DNA from: Poriferisodalis sp965198245
Lineage (GTDB): Bacteria; Actinomycetota; Acidimicrobiia; Acidimicrobiales; Poriferisodalaceae
Length of the DNA stretch: 64,000 nt
Direction: 5' to 3'
Assembly (NCBI RefSeq): GCF_965198245.1
Contig: NZ_OZ240249.1
Span: forward strand, 2,170,001 to 2,234,000
In this document: positions 55,930 to 64,000 of the stretch, one piece after another
How positions within the stretch are numbered: the stretch's first letter is position 1
How the letters are laid out: each line of letters opens with the position of its first letter
Program-made: the position numbers and the translations under genes
The notes under the pieces: generated by a model
What the model was told of the DNA's origin: nothing
What the model saw: the letters and a program-made list of their open reading frames with translations, nothing else
Database searches by the model: none

Positions 55930-57161
55930 CGGCGCAGGATCGCGGCTGAGCCTTCGGCAAAGTTGCCCCAGCCCGTGACCAGACCGACCTCGCAGCGGTC
56001 GACCTGCAGGTCGGCCTCGTGGCGCAGCTGCCGGACGGCTTCGACGATGTGGTTGAGGCTCTCCACATGGGCTTCGGAATGCAGCCCGCCGTGGGTGTTG
56101 ATGGGCAGTTCGCCGTCGATGCGCAACCGACCTCCGCTCACGAAGTCGCCGACCTCGCCCGTGCCGCACAGGCCCAGCGCCTCGAGCTGCAGGAGCACCA
56201 CGTAGGTGAAGCAGTCATAGATCTGGGCGAAGTCCAGATCCGCAGGGCTCACGTCGGCCATGGCGAAGGCCCGCGGCGCTGCGCGCACCAAGCCGATGTC
56301 GGCCAGGTCGGCGCGGCTCTCGAAGTCGTCAGCGGGGAAGGGATGCCCTTCGGCGACGCCGCTGATGTACACGGGCGCATGGGGTCCGTCGGCGGCGCGC
56401 CCGGCCGCGGTCACCACCACTGCGCACGCCCCGTCGGTCTCCAAGCAGCAGTCGTACATGCGCAGCGGGGAGGAGATCATCGGCGACGCCATGTAGTCCT
56501 CGAACGTCAGCGGTCGCCCGCGCATATACGCCTTGGGGTTCGACTGCGCATTTGCCCGACTCAGCAGTGCGATCTCTGCCGTGTGCTCGGGTGTGATGCC
56601 GTAGAGCTGGCTGTGGCGCGTCGCCAGCCAGCTGTAGAACTGCACCGGCCCGAACACCCCCGTCGGGGCATAGGCGTTGGCCACTGCCTGGCTCATGGTG
56701 TCGTCGCCGGCAACGGGTTCTGCGCCGGATGCGGCGTCGGTGCCCGGTTGCCCCTCCTCGCGCCGGCTGATCCGCGTCTCGGAGTAGCCGTTCCAGCCGT
56801 AGGGCACCAGCACCGCCGTCGCCACCCCGGTGGTGATGGCCATTGCCGCGCTCTGCAGTGCGGCGACGGGGTTGGCCCCGCCGAGGTGGACCGAGGCCAT
56901 GTAGGTGAGATCGCTCAAGCCCACGGTTGCGGCCAGCGCCTCGCCGAACACCTTGCTGCCCGACAGGACCAGCCCGTCAACCTGGCTGCCGACAAGCCCG
57001 GCGTCGGCAATGGCCCGGCTGGAGGCCTCCGCCACCTGGCTCAGCACGGTCCGGCCGGATCCCCGCACGAATGCCGTCTCGCCGACGCCGACGATGCACG
57101 ACTGGTCTTTCAAGGAGTCTCTCAGGGCGTGCTTCAGGGAGCGCTTCGCGGCGTGCGTCAT
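55926..57161 (-). CDS. Thiolase-fold protein, likely Ltp2-type aldolase
   Basis: A 411-residue thiolase-superfamily protein. The nucleophile Cys of true thiolases should lie in the segment VHLGGANPVAALQSAAMAI (about 91-109), but no Cys is present. The tyrosine-containing IYDCFTYVVLLQLEALG and the NTHGGLHSEAHV motif are intact. Lack of the Cys, presence of these residues and coupling to a DUF35 gene match the Ltp2 aldolases that split hydroxyacyl-CoA. The substrate is unknown; the dioxygenase genes upstream suggest ring or steroid-like compounds. It lies eight bases after the decayed dioxygenase locus. Confidence 0.8.
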   Translation of the reverse strand: MTHAAKRSLKHALRDSLKDQSCIVGVGETAFVRGSGRTVLSQVAEASSRAIADAGLVGSQVDGLVLSGSKVFGEALAATVGLSDLTYMASVHLGGANPVAALQSAAMAITTGVATAVLVPYGWNGYSETRISRREEGQPGTDAASGAEPVAGDDTMSQAVANAYAPTGVFGPVQFYSWLATRHSQLYGITPEHTAEIALLSRANAQSNPKAYMRGRPLTFEDYMASPMISSPLRMYDCCLETDGACAVVVTAAGRAADGPHAPVYISGVAEGHPFPADDFESRADLADIGLVRAAPRAFAMADVSPADLDFAQIYDCFTYVVLLQLEALGLCGTGEVGDFVSGGRLRIDGELPINTHGGLHSEAHVESLNHIVEAVRQLRHEADLQVDRCEVGLVTGWGNFAEGSAAILRR

Positions 57162-57169
57162 GGCGTCGA

Positions 57170-57999
57170 TCAGATGATGAACGCCATGTTCGGCAGCGCC
57201 GAGGTGGAGTTGACCAGCTCGACCTTCTTGCGGGCGATGCGCAGGCCGTCGGGGGTGCAGCGCAGCCGATGGGTGATGCGGGTGGTCAGCCGGTTGCGGT
57301 TGTCGTTGAGGAAGCTCACCCGGGAGCCCGGCTCGTAGTCACCGGCCCCGAACGGCACCCAGTAATGAATGTCGTCGGTGACCAGCTCAACCCACTCTTC
57401 ATACCGGGACTCGTCTGCGAGCACCGCCTCGTGGTAGAGGAACTCGGAGATCTCGCGCCGCCTGGTCCCATCGCCGCCTCGGACCGCAGGATCACACGCC
57501 GATTGATGCCAGGATCCGAGCTCTCCACCAGCAGCGGCGTGTGGAAATGCTCGGTCAGCCCGGGTGCAAGCGGGTCGATCCTGGCAATGTTCATCTCGCC
57601 CAGGAACAGGTTCGGGAACACGAACGCCAGCAGCGTCCCGTCGAGGTCGTAGGTCCAGGCGTGGTACGGGCAGCGGAAGTTGCGGCCGTTGCCCTCGGAC
57701 TCCGGGCACAGGGTGGTGCCCCGGTGCGCGCACCGATTGGCAACCACGCTGATCTCGCCGTCGTGGGTAGGGGCCATGAGCACTCGCTCGGTGCCGAGCC
57801 GCCGGGCAACCCAGTCGCCGCCGTCAGGTATCTCGGACTCGTGGTCCACGAACACCCAGCCGTCGGTGAAGATGCGCTTCATCTCGTCGGCGAAGACCGC
57901 AGGGTCGGTGTACAGGCTTCCGTGCACTCGCTAGTCCTGCACCAGGTGCGTGTAGTCCCTGCCGGTTCCAACGATCGGAGCGTCGGCGGCTAGCACCAT
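57170..57999 (-). pseudogene. Decayed ring-hydroxylating dioxygenase alpha/beta genes
   Basis: From the ATG at 57999 the frame gives MVLAADAPIVGTGRDYTHLV, then QD and a TAG stop (57931-57933), then RVHGSLYTDPAVFADEM. The Rieske domain is intact (CAHRGTTLCPE, CPYHAWTYDLDG). It is joined directly to FVFPNLFLGEMNIARIDP, so about 150 or more residues, including the mononuclear-iron site, are missing compared with the alpha gene at 63165-64000. At about 57470 the alpha C-terminus is lost and the beta subunit begins in another frame (TRRREISEFLYHEAVLADES). The beta part has also lost about 50 residues between RLTTRI and THRLRC compared with 62445-62939. These losses cannot leave an active enzyme. 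Confidence 0.85.
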
Positions 58000-58407
58000 C
58001 GCAGCCGAGATTACCCCGCGCTGTCCGACGGCGTCAGAGGCTCAGGCGGAGTCAGCCAACTGTGCAAGACCCGGGGCGAATCAGTCTGGGGGTCCTTGGG
58101 TTCGGTGTAGGCGTGATGTTGGATTCATGCTGCCGGTTTGTGTTGGTGTCGAGCTTCGAACTCGATGGGTGTCAGCACGCCAAGCGAGGTGTGGCGTCGC
58201 TGCCGGTTGTGCCAGATACTCGAAGATCGCGTTGGCCAGCTCGCTTCTGTGACGGCCAGCTCTTGCATTCACGGGGGGGTTTCGTTCCGCTGACATGCAA
58301 AAGGCTCATTATTAGTTGAGTTCAATGCGGCAGCGTCTGAGTGCTGTGCGGCTCGGAGGGGGACCCGTTGGTGAGTCCAGGTGCTCTGGGCGTCGGTTGG
58401 TGTTGGT
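58000..58407. other. Intergenic region holding an IS3 remnant
   Basis: About 400 bases between the decayed dioxygenase and the broken propeller gene. Apart from the transposase fragment at 58125-58262 and a G7 run near 58270, nothing coding is seen. The AT-rich stretch near 58300-58330 could hold a promoter for the propeller gene. Confidence 0.5.
58125..58262 (-). mobile_element. IS3-family transposase C-terminal remnant
   Basis: The minus strand reads RHRSELANAIFEYLA in one frame and then, after a +1 shift, NRQRRHTSLGVLTPIEFEA and a stop. The ...RRRHTSLGxLxPxEFE ending is the hallmark C-terminus of IS3-type OrfB integrases. Only about 45 codons remain, without terminal repeats. Confidence 0.75.
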
Positions 58408-60431
58408 GTGTCCAGCGGTCGACGTAGGCGGCTGACCCAGCGACGGGCCCGGCTCGTTGCGCGGCCCCCTCTGATGCTTGTCGGACTGGCGACCCTCGCC
58501 GTTGCGCTGCTGTTCCCTCCGGTGCTGCTCATCCCCAGGGCGGTCCAGGCCCAGAGCACAGTGCCGGCCGCGGGCGCCGACCACACCCGCTACCCCAGCT
58601 TCAGCATCTCGGCGGCCGCGGGTCCCTGGAGCATCTGGTCGGACGGCACGACCTTCTGGGTCATCGAGGGCGCTGGCAACTCGAAGATCTACGCATATCA
58701 CCTGGCGAGCGGGTACGGGACCCGCGACTCGGCCAAGGACATCACAGATTCCCCGTCGGACGAGGTGGAGATGTTCACCGCGGACGATGACTATTTCTAC
58801 GGCTGCGAGAACTCCTCAGGCGGGGGGGGGATTTTGCGGGGAATGTCGCAGGGGTGTTGGTGTGGAACCGGGCGGACCGGACCCGCGCCCCGTCCAAGGA
58901 CTTCGGCTATCGCAGCGAGGTACCAGATGCCGATGCCGGAGAGATCGTCCTGTGCTATGGCCTGGTGGTCTACGGGGATTACATCTATCTGGCCAACTCG
59001 ACGCCCGATCTCCATGCCTTCCACCTCAAGGACGATCCCGTCACACCTGCCGACGAGTACGGCACCCCGGACCCCGATCGGACCATTGAATTGCCCGTCG
59101 CTGGCGGCCGGGGGTTCCATCGCGAGGGGGACATCCTGTGGGTCACAGACCGCTCTTAAGACAAGGTCTATGCCATCGACATGTCCGACGGCGCCAGACT
59201 GGAGCACCTCGAGTTCGACCTGCGCCCCGAAACCACATCCCCGCACGGCATCTGGTCCAACGGGGTGACCTTTTTCGTTGTCAGCAGTGACAAGAAGGAG
59301 GTTCACACCTACCGGATCCGTGACGATGCCAGCGGCGCGATCGCCCTGTCGGACTTTCAGATGTCCAGCGCGGTCCAGGCTCCCTGGGGCATCTGGGGCA
59401 ACGACGCGACCGTGTGGGTGTCCAGCGACACCTCCAACAGGATCTACGCCTACGACCGCAACAGCGGCTCGCGGGACACAGGCAGGGACTTCGCCACCTT
59501 GGCCGGGGCCGGCAACACCGACGCGCGCGGGATCTGTTCGGACGGAACCACCATGTTTGTCGTCGACGACTTCGGCCGGAAGGTCTACGCCTACAAGATG
59601 TCGGACCAGTCGCACGACTCGGGCAAGGACATCTCGCTCCACTCGAGCAACTCCGACCCGACCGGTATCTGGTGCGACGCCAGCACCGTGTGGGTGGCCA
59701 ACGACGCCAGCGCCGCCAACAACAAGATTTTCGCTTACAAGCGCTCGGACGGCTCGCGGGATTCCTCCAAGGACTTCGACACCCTCTACGACTCGACCGC
59801 TGCGGGCTCCGACAACGCCACACAGCCCCGCGGCCTGTGGTCCAACGGCACCAGGATGTTCGTGGTCGACGACGAGGACGACAAGGTCCATGCCTACAAG
59901 CATTCCGACGAGTCCCGGGACTCCGCCAAGAGCATCACGCTGCGCTCCGCCAACTCCGACGCCCGTGATCTGTGGTTCGACGGACGCGTCCTGTGGGCGC
60001 TTGACAACGACCGCAGGCTGTACGCCTACGACCTGCCGGGCGGGCAGGACGCGAACACCCCCGCGACCGGCGCGCCGTCCATCACCGGCGAGCCCCAAAG
60101 GGGCGTGGCGCTGACGGCGGACGTCTCGGGCATCAGCGACGCAGACGGCGTCGCCCACGCCCGCTTTCACTACCAGTGGTTCCGCGTCGACGGCACGAAC
60201 GTGACCGAGCTCGACGGCCAGACCGCCCCGACTTATGTCCCGACCGACGACGACGTGGGCAACAAGCTCAAGGTCCGCGTCGCCTTCGACGACGACGACG
60301 CCAACGGTGCGTCTGGCCTGAGATGTGTCGCCAGTCGCGCGCAGCGGCTCATCTTCGGGGCGCGCGCGGCTGCGAAGCGTTGGCTGCGGGGCACTCGGCG
60401 CCCAGTTCCTTCGCGTCGTTGGGGCAGTTGA
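58408..60431 (+). pseudogene. Broken beta-propeller surface protein gene
   Basis: A GTG at 58408 starts a basic leader and signal peptide (LMLVGLATLAVALLFPP, cleavage near AVQAQ), then SIWSDGTTFWVIEG propeller repeats. At the G9 run (58822-58830) the frame changes; the protein continues as VLVWNRADRTRAPSKDFGYR. A TAA at 59157-59159 then interrupts ILWVTDRS / DKVYAIDM. After it there are five more propeller repeats (GICSDGTTMFVVDDFGRKVY and others) and the first half of an Ig-like domain (DADGVAHARFHYQWF) that dissolves into unlike sequence from about 60315. Two separate lesions and a ragged 3' end point to decay, although G9 alone could be a phase-variable switch. Confidence 0.75.
58822..58830. 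repeat. G9 homopolymer in the propeller gene
   Basis: The run lies at the frameshift between the first propeller repeats and the rest. One added base, or two removed, would restore the frame across it. Confidence 0.85.
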
Positions 60432-60462
60432 GACATTGGTAGTTCTCATGGTGTTTTGATTG

Positions 60463-62208
60463 ATGTCACACCCCGTTCTTAGGGTTTGGACCGTGACTCG
60501 CACACTTGTAGATCGTGGGCCGGAGGCAGGCCCGGTGGCTGCTGCGGCGTCTCTGCCGTTGCCGGACGGTGGGTCGGTGGGGCTGGACGGTGGGCTCTCG
60601 CCGATGCCGGACGGTGGGTCGGTGGGGCTGGACGGTGGACTCTCGCCGATGCCGGACGGCGGGTCGGCGCCGGCGGTTGAGCAGGTGGTGGCGGGGTTGG
60701 ACAGGGCGTGGGAGTTGGTGGCGATGGCGTCACAGGCACCGCTGGCCGGTGCCGACGGCGAGGTGCTGGCACGGGTGGTCGCTGCGGGCGGACGGCTGCG
60801 CTCGGCGGTAGAGGCAGTGCTGCTGGCGGCGACGGCGGCGTTGGAGGCCGGCCGGACGGGGTCGGGGCGTGCTGCGCTGCGCGAGAGGGCTCGCTTGAGT
60901 GCTCGCGGCGCCGCCCTAAAAGTGGCCGTCAGCGAGCAGCTGTCCCAGATGCCGAACGTGGCGCATGGCTTGGCCTGTGGGGAGCTGACGGCCGAGCACG
61001 CCGAGGTCCTCGCCGATGCGGCCCGGCGCACCAGCCCCGGGGCCGTGGATGCTGCGGTCGGCTTGCTCGAGACGGCGGCGCGGGTGCCGCCCGATGTGCT
61101 GCGCCGCGATGCTCGCGAGTTTGTGGCCCAGCACGATCCTGCGGCTGCCGAGAGCGAGCTCAGCCGGCAGCGGAAGGATCGCAGTGCGACGCTGTTCACC
61201 GACGACGTCACGGGCATGGGTGTGCTCAATGCCCGCTTCGACCCGGTCACCTTTGCGCTGGCCATGCAGGCAATCGAGAACTACAACGACGCCCTGTGGC
61301 GTCAGGACGGAGGCCGTGACGGCACCCCTGGCCAAGTGCGAGACAACCGCCAGCGCCTCGCCGACAGCGTCTTCGAGATGCTGACCGGCCGCAACGCGCT
61401 CGCTGTCATGGAGCCCTCCGCTGCCGCTGCGGCCGCGGGTGCGGCTGCCCCTACCCCTGCCGACGCCGGCATTCCCCTCGCGAGCCCTGCCGGTGTCGCG
61501 GGCGCGGACCCTGCCGGTGTCGCGGGCGCGGACCCTGCCGGTGTCGCGGGCGTCGGCAACCGGAGTGATCTGGAAAGCGAGAGCGGCGAAGCTGGTGACA
61601 AGTGCCGTTGCGGCGGTCGTGTCGGTGACGAGGGACGATCAGTCGATCGGTGGGCTCCCGCGCACGCACCGAACCAGCTTGTGATCGTCGCCGACATCGG
61701 CGTCATCGACGGCACCAGCCCCGACGGACGCTGCGAGATCCTCGGCGTCGGGCCCGTGCCCCCTTCGATACTCAGCACGCTCTCTCCCGACACTCACATC
61801 ACGGGAGCCTTGTTCTCAGGATCGGGCCAGCCGCTGTGGCTCGGCCGCAGCCGCCGGCTCGCGACCGCAGCCCAACAGCTAGCAATAGCCATACGCGACC
61901 GCGGCTGTGTGCTGTGCTGCGCGCCGATGCACCGCTGCAGATACCACCACATCGACGAATGGAACGCCGACAATGGCACCACCGACATCCCCAACCTCGC
62001 GGCGCTGTGCAAGGGCTGCCACGACAGCCTCCACAAGAACGCCCAACGCCTCCACCACGACCCCACAAACGGCACCTGGACCACCGTGCCACGGCCCACA
62101 GACCCCTCACACCCGGGCATCCCTGCACAGCCCGGCTCTCCGCACTCGGCTGACGCCACCTATCCCGCACGCCCCGCAGAGCCCACCTCGGGGCGCAGCC
62201 CGCCCTAG
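60463..62208 (+). CDS. DUF222 (13E12-type) HNH endonuclease-like protein
   Basis: A 581-residue protein, start ATG 60463 (a GTG at 60493 is possible). N-terminal 45-bp repeats encode PDGGSVGLDGGLSPM twice, then comes the helical DUF222 region (about 75-310). An Ala-rich segment follows with a 24-base PAGVAGAD repeat. The HNH domain near the C-terminus reads CVLCCAPMHRCRYHHIDEW and CKGCHDSLHKNA with all Cys/His residues present. The last residues and stop lie in the first copy of a 63-bp tandem repeat. It lies directly after the broken propeller gene, as if inserted there. Related to the protein at 2459-4072. Confidence 0.85.
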   Translation: MSHPVLRVWTVTRTLVDRGPEAGPVAAAASLPLPDGGSVGLDGGLSPMPDGGSVGLDGGLSPMPDGGSAPAVEQVVAGLDRAWELVAMASQAPLAGADGEVLARVVAAGGRLRSAVEAVLLAATAALEAGRTGSGRAALRERARLSARGAALKVAVSEQLSQMPNVAHGLACGELTAEHAEVLADAARRTSPGAVDAAVGLLETAARVPPDVLRRDAREFVAQHDPAAAESELSRQRKDRSATLFTDDVTGMGVLNARFDPVTFALAMQAIENYNDALWRQDGGRDGTPGQVRDNRQRLADSVFEMLTGRNALAVMEPSAAAAAAGAAAPTPADAGIPLASPAGVAGADPAGVAGADPAGVAGVGNRSDLESESGEAGDKCRCGGRVGDEGRSVDRWAPAHAPNQLVIVADIGVIDGTSPDGRCEILGVGPVPPSILSTLSPDTHITGALFSGSGQPLWLGRSRRLATAAQQLAIAIRDRGCVLCCAPMHRCRYHHIDEWNADNGTTDIPNLAALCKGCHDSLHKNAQRLHHDPTNGTWTTVPRPTDPSHPGIPAQPGSPHSADATYPARPAEPTSGRSPP

Positions 62209-62330
62209 TTCTGCTGCCGGTGGCCTTGGCGGGCTTTGCGAACTTTGGCGGCGGCACGCAGCCCGCCCTAGTTCTGCTGCCGGTGGCCTTGGCGGGCTTT
62301 GCGAACTTTGGCGGCGGCACGCAGCCCGCA
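62194..62330. repeat. 63-bp tandem repeat at the DUF222 gene end
   Basis: Two full copies (62194-62256, 62257-62319) and a partial third. A 25-28 base outer repeat (CGCCCCGCAGAGCCCACCTC...) at about 62170 and 62330 brackets the array, so the original unit seems to be a slice of the gene's 3' end. Confidence 0.85.
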
Positions 62331-62444
62331 CGCCCCGCAGAGCCCACCTCGGGGCGCACCCCGCCTTTGCCCGGATCCGGGTTAAGACCCCACGTCAGCC
62401 GTACTTTCTGGTGCTCATCAGCACTGGCTGAAACGGCCGTGCTG

Positions 62445-62939
62445 CTAGATGATGAAGGGCAGGTTTGGCAGGGGCGATGTGGAGTTGACGAGTTCCACCT
62501 TCTTGGCCGCCATGCGGAGGCCGTCGGGCGTGCGTCGCAGGCGGTGTGTCGCACGCCCCGCCCACAGGCGCAGGTGCCCGGTTGCCTGGACTGCGTGCTC
62601 GTAGAGCACAAAGTTGCTGCCGACCTCGTACTCGTCGCCCTCGGCGCTCAGGATCTCGATGTTGGACACGACCCGGCGCATCGACGACGGGGGATCCTGC
62701 GCGTGGTGAACGCCGGTTGCGAGCTGGCGGATGCGGGTGCCGAGGCGTGCCCGGTTGTCGTTGATGTAGCTGACTCGGGTGCCGGGCTCATAGTTGCCGG
62801 GACCGAACGGCACCCAGTAGTGGATGTCGTCGGTGACCAGTGCTTCCCACTCGTTATAGCGGGACTCGTCGGCGAGTCGGGCTTCGCGGTAGACGAACGC
62901 CTCGATGTCGCGGCGCGTTGGCTCACCGACGGTCGTCAT
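62445..62939 (-). CDS. Aromatic-ring-hydroxylating dioxygenase beta subunit
   Basis: A 164-residue NTF2-fold subunit. Typical motifs: RREI-like start (PTRRDIEAFVYREARLADES), LVTDDIHYWVPFG, YINDNRARLGTRI, and THRLRRTPDGLRMAAKKVEL near the end. Beta subunits stabilise the alpha3beta3 oxygenase. The gene follows the alpha gene on the minus strand across a 72-bp tandem repeat, and its own start codon lies in the repeat. Reductase and ferredoxin genes are not in the window. Confidence 0.85.
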   Translation of the reverse strand: MTTVGEPTRRDIEAFVYREARLADESRYNEWEALVTDDIHYWVPFGPGNYEPGTRVSYINDNRARLGTRIRQLATGVHHAQDPPSSMRRVVSNIEILSAEGDEYEVGSNFVLYEHAVQATGHLRLWAGRATHRLRRTPDGLRMAAKKVELVNSTSPLPNLPFII

Positions 62940-63182
62940 GGCAGTGGCTCAGGCTCCGTTGGCGAGACCGGTCTGGCGAACGCCCCCTGATAACCGGTCG
63001 CGGGTCGTCATGGCAGTGGCTCAGGCTCCGTTGGCGGGACCGGTCTGGCGAACGCCCCCTGATAACCGGTCGCGGGTCGTCATGGCGGTGCCTCAGGCTC
63101 CGTTGGCGGGACCGGTCTGGCGAACGCCCCCTGATATCCGGTCGCGGGTCGTCATGGCGGGGTCTCAGGCTCCGTTGGCGGG
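62938..63182. repeat. 72-bp tandem repeat spanning the alpha-stop/beta-start junction
   Basis: Copies begin at 62938, 63010, 63082 and (partial) 63154. Each copy contains an alpha-like tail (PANGA and TGA) and a beta-like start (ATGACGACC) on the minus strand, so the array encodes three tiny 20-codon frames at 63093-63155, 63021-63083 and 62949-63011 between the two genes. Confidence 0.9.
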
Positions 63183-64000
63183 GCTGTCCCCGATGCCATG
63201 AGCCATGACGTCGCGGTAATGGTGCCAGAAGCCGCGATTGGTGGTTTCGTCGGTGATGTCGCTCCAGCGCTGCCCGTCCTCTGCATGCTCGCGTTCGAGG
63301 CCCCGGCTGAGGTCGACCCATCCGTCGTTGCCGACGACTGCTCCCTCGAAGGCCCGGTGCATGCGCTCGGCGATCACCGCGTCGTCGGTCAGGAAGAACG
63401 ATGCGGGACCCATCGCCGCTTCTGACTGCAGCACGAGCCGGCGGTTGACGCTCTCATCGGTGCCCTCGACCAGCAGGGGAGTGTGGTGGTGCACCGTCAC
63501 ACCCGGCGCCACGGGCTCGATCCGGGCGATGTTCATCTCGGCCAGGAACAGGTTCGGGAACACCAGCGCGTGCGGCGGTCCGTCCCACATGATCGCCTTG
63601 GCCTTCTCGGGTCCGTAGGACTGCTCTAGCGCCTCGCAGTAGTCGGCGACCTTCTCGCGCGTGGTGCCGAGCCAGGCCAGCTCGGCTGTGTAGCCGCGGC
63701 GGAAGTCCAGCTCGAGATGACCGCCGTCGTAGGCCCGTGTGACTGAGGCTGAGGCGCCCTCGCCGGTCATCACGATCTCGTCGTAATAGGTGTCCGGGAC
63801 TGCCCGAGCCATCGATGCGTGGGTGAAGTTGAGGTGATAGCCGTCGTTGTCGCTCTCGGGCCACATCTTCCAGTTCGAATCGATCCGCTGGCCGATCCAG
63901 CCCGCGCCCAGTCGAACTCGGCCGGTTGGCGACATGTTCGCCGTGCGGTCGAGCATCTCGGTGCCGCCTGCACCGAGATGCTCGCTCAGCGGCCCAGCGG
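63165..64000 (-). CDS. Ring-hydroxylating dioxygenase alpha subunit, N-terminal part outside window
   Basis: The frame stays open to the right edge, so the Rieske domain is not seen. About 278 codons are visible, beginning AGPLSEHLGAGGTEM. The mononuclear iron site appears as ESDNDGYHLNFTHASM (the two His ligands and the bridging Asp pattern). Later motifs ALVFPNLFLAEMNIARIEPV and the C-terminal helix region match Rieske alpha subunits. It ends in a TGA at 63165, ten bases before the first 20-codon frame of the repeat. The substrate is unknown. The decayed paralogue at 57170-57999 aligns with it piecewise. Confidence 0.85.
   Translation of the reverse strand, partial: AGPLSEHLGAGGTEMLDRTANMSPTGRVRLGAGWIGQRIDSNWKMWPESDNDGYHLNFTHASMARAVPDTYYDEIVMTGEGASASVTRAYDGGHLELDFRRGYTAELAWLGTTREKVADYCEALEQSYGPEKAKAIMWDGPPHALVFPNLFLAEMNIARIEPVAPGVTVHHHTPLLVEGTDESVNRRLVLQSEAAMGPASFFLTDDAVIAERMHRAFEGAVVGNDGWVDLSRGLEREHAEDGQRWSDITDETTNRGFWHHYRDVMAHGIGDSPANGA

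Noticed and set aside
59157..59159. Recoded stop (selenocysteine or read-through) in the propeller gene
   Set aside because: The stop is TAA, not TGA, no SECIS-like hairpin was evident, and the gene has another lesion.
58797..61265. Long minus-strand open frame of 822 codons
   Set aside because: It is antisense to the propeller repeats and DUF222 gene, has no binding site, and its codon pattern mirrors the sense genes.
62938..63182. Possible CRISPR array
   Set aside because: The 72-bp units follow one another without unique spacers and consist of dioxygenase gene ends. No cas genes are present.

Overview
The window is about 64 kb of GC-rich, densely packed DNA with frequent GTG starts and ATGA/GTGA overlaps. 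Two F420-type luciferase-like oxidoreductases, two DUF222/HNH (13E12-type) proteins, an actinobacterial-style Tad pilus locus and ring-hydroxylating dioxygenases point to an actinobacterium. A marine or host-associated member of Acidimicrobiia is my best guess. No rRNA, tRNA or CRISPR array was seen.

Layout. 1-8.5 kb: small metabolic genes, including a phosphotransferase-fold protein without its catalytic Asp, a DUF222/HNH protein, a secreted cell-wall-binding protein, an LLM oxidoreductase and a PLP enzyme. 8.7-15.5 kb: two large secreted proteins on the minus strand, a sulfatase fused to Ig/FN3 domains and a beta-propeller/HELAH-peptidase/FN3 giant, both frameshifted. 15.9-31 kb: a catabolic block with two N-carbamoyl hydrolases, a VapBC pair, a fused FeS/molybdopterin hydroxylase, a second propeller surface protein, an LLM enzyme, an SsnA-like amidohydrolase, a diaminopropionate ammonia-lyase-like enzyme, an enoyl-CoA hydratase and two nucleoside-type ABC permeases. 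31-51.5 kb: a prepilin peptidase, then a one-directional Tad cluster that runs without a clear break into a LysM repeat protein, two lipoproteins, an NMT1/Ssu-like ABC importer and two large secreted proteins. 51.5-55.4 kb: an IS630 remnant, a coiled-coil protein, then the Bmp lipoprotein and double ATPase that would complete the nucleoside-type importer. 55.4-64 kb: a DUF35/thiolase-fold pair, a decayed dioxygenase, an IS3 remnant, a broken propeller gene, a second DUF222/HNH gene and a second dioxygenase whose alpha and beta genes are separated by a 72-bp tandem repeat.

How the parts fit. The 16-31 kb genes plus the Bmp/ATPase pair at 52.7-55.4 kb look like uptake and breakdown of nucleoside-, hydantoin- or ureide-type nitrogen compounds. 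The Tad operon may join surface attachment to uptake of an unidentified small molecule. The most distinctive signals are long G/C homopolymers (G19 before the pilin-like gene, C13 inside the LysM gene, G9 inside a propeller gene), lesions concentrated in surface-protein genes, and tandem duplications that keep reading frame. Together they suggest phase or length variation of the cell surface, although assembly error must be excluded first.
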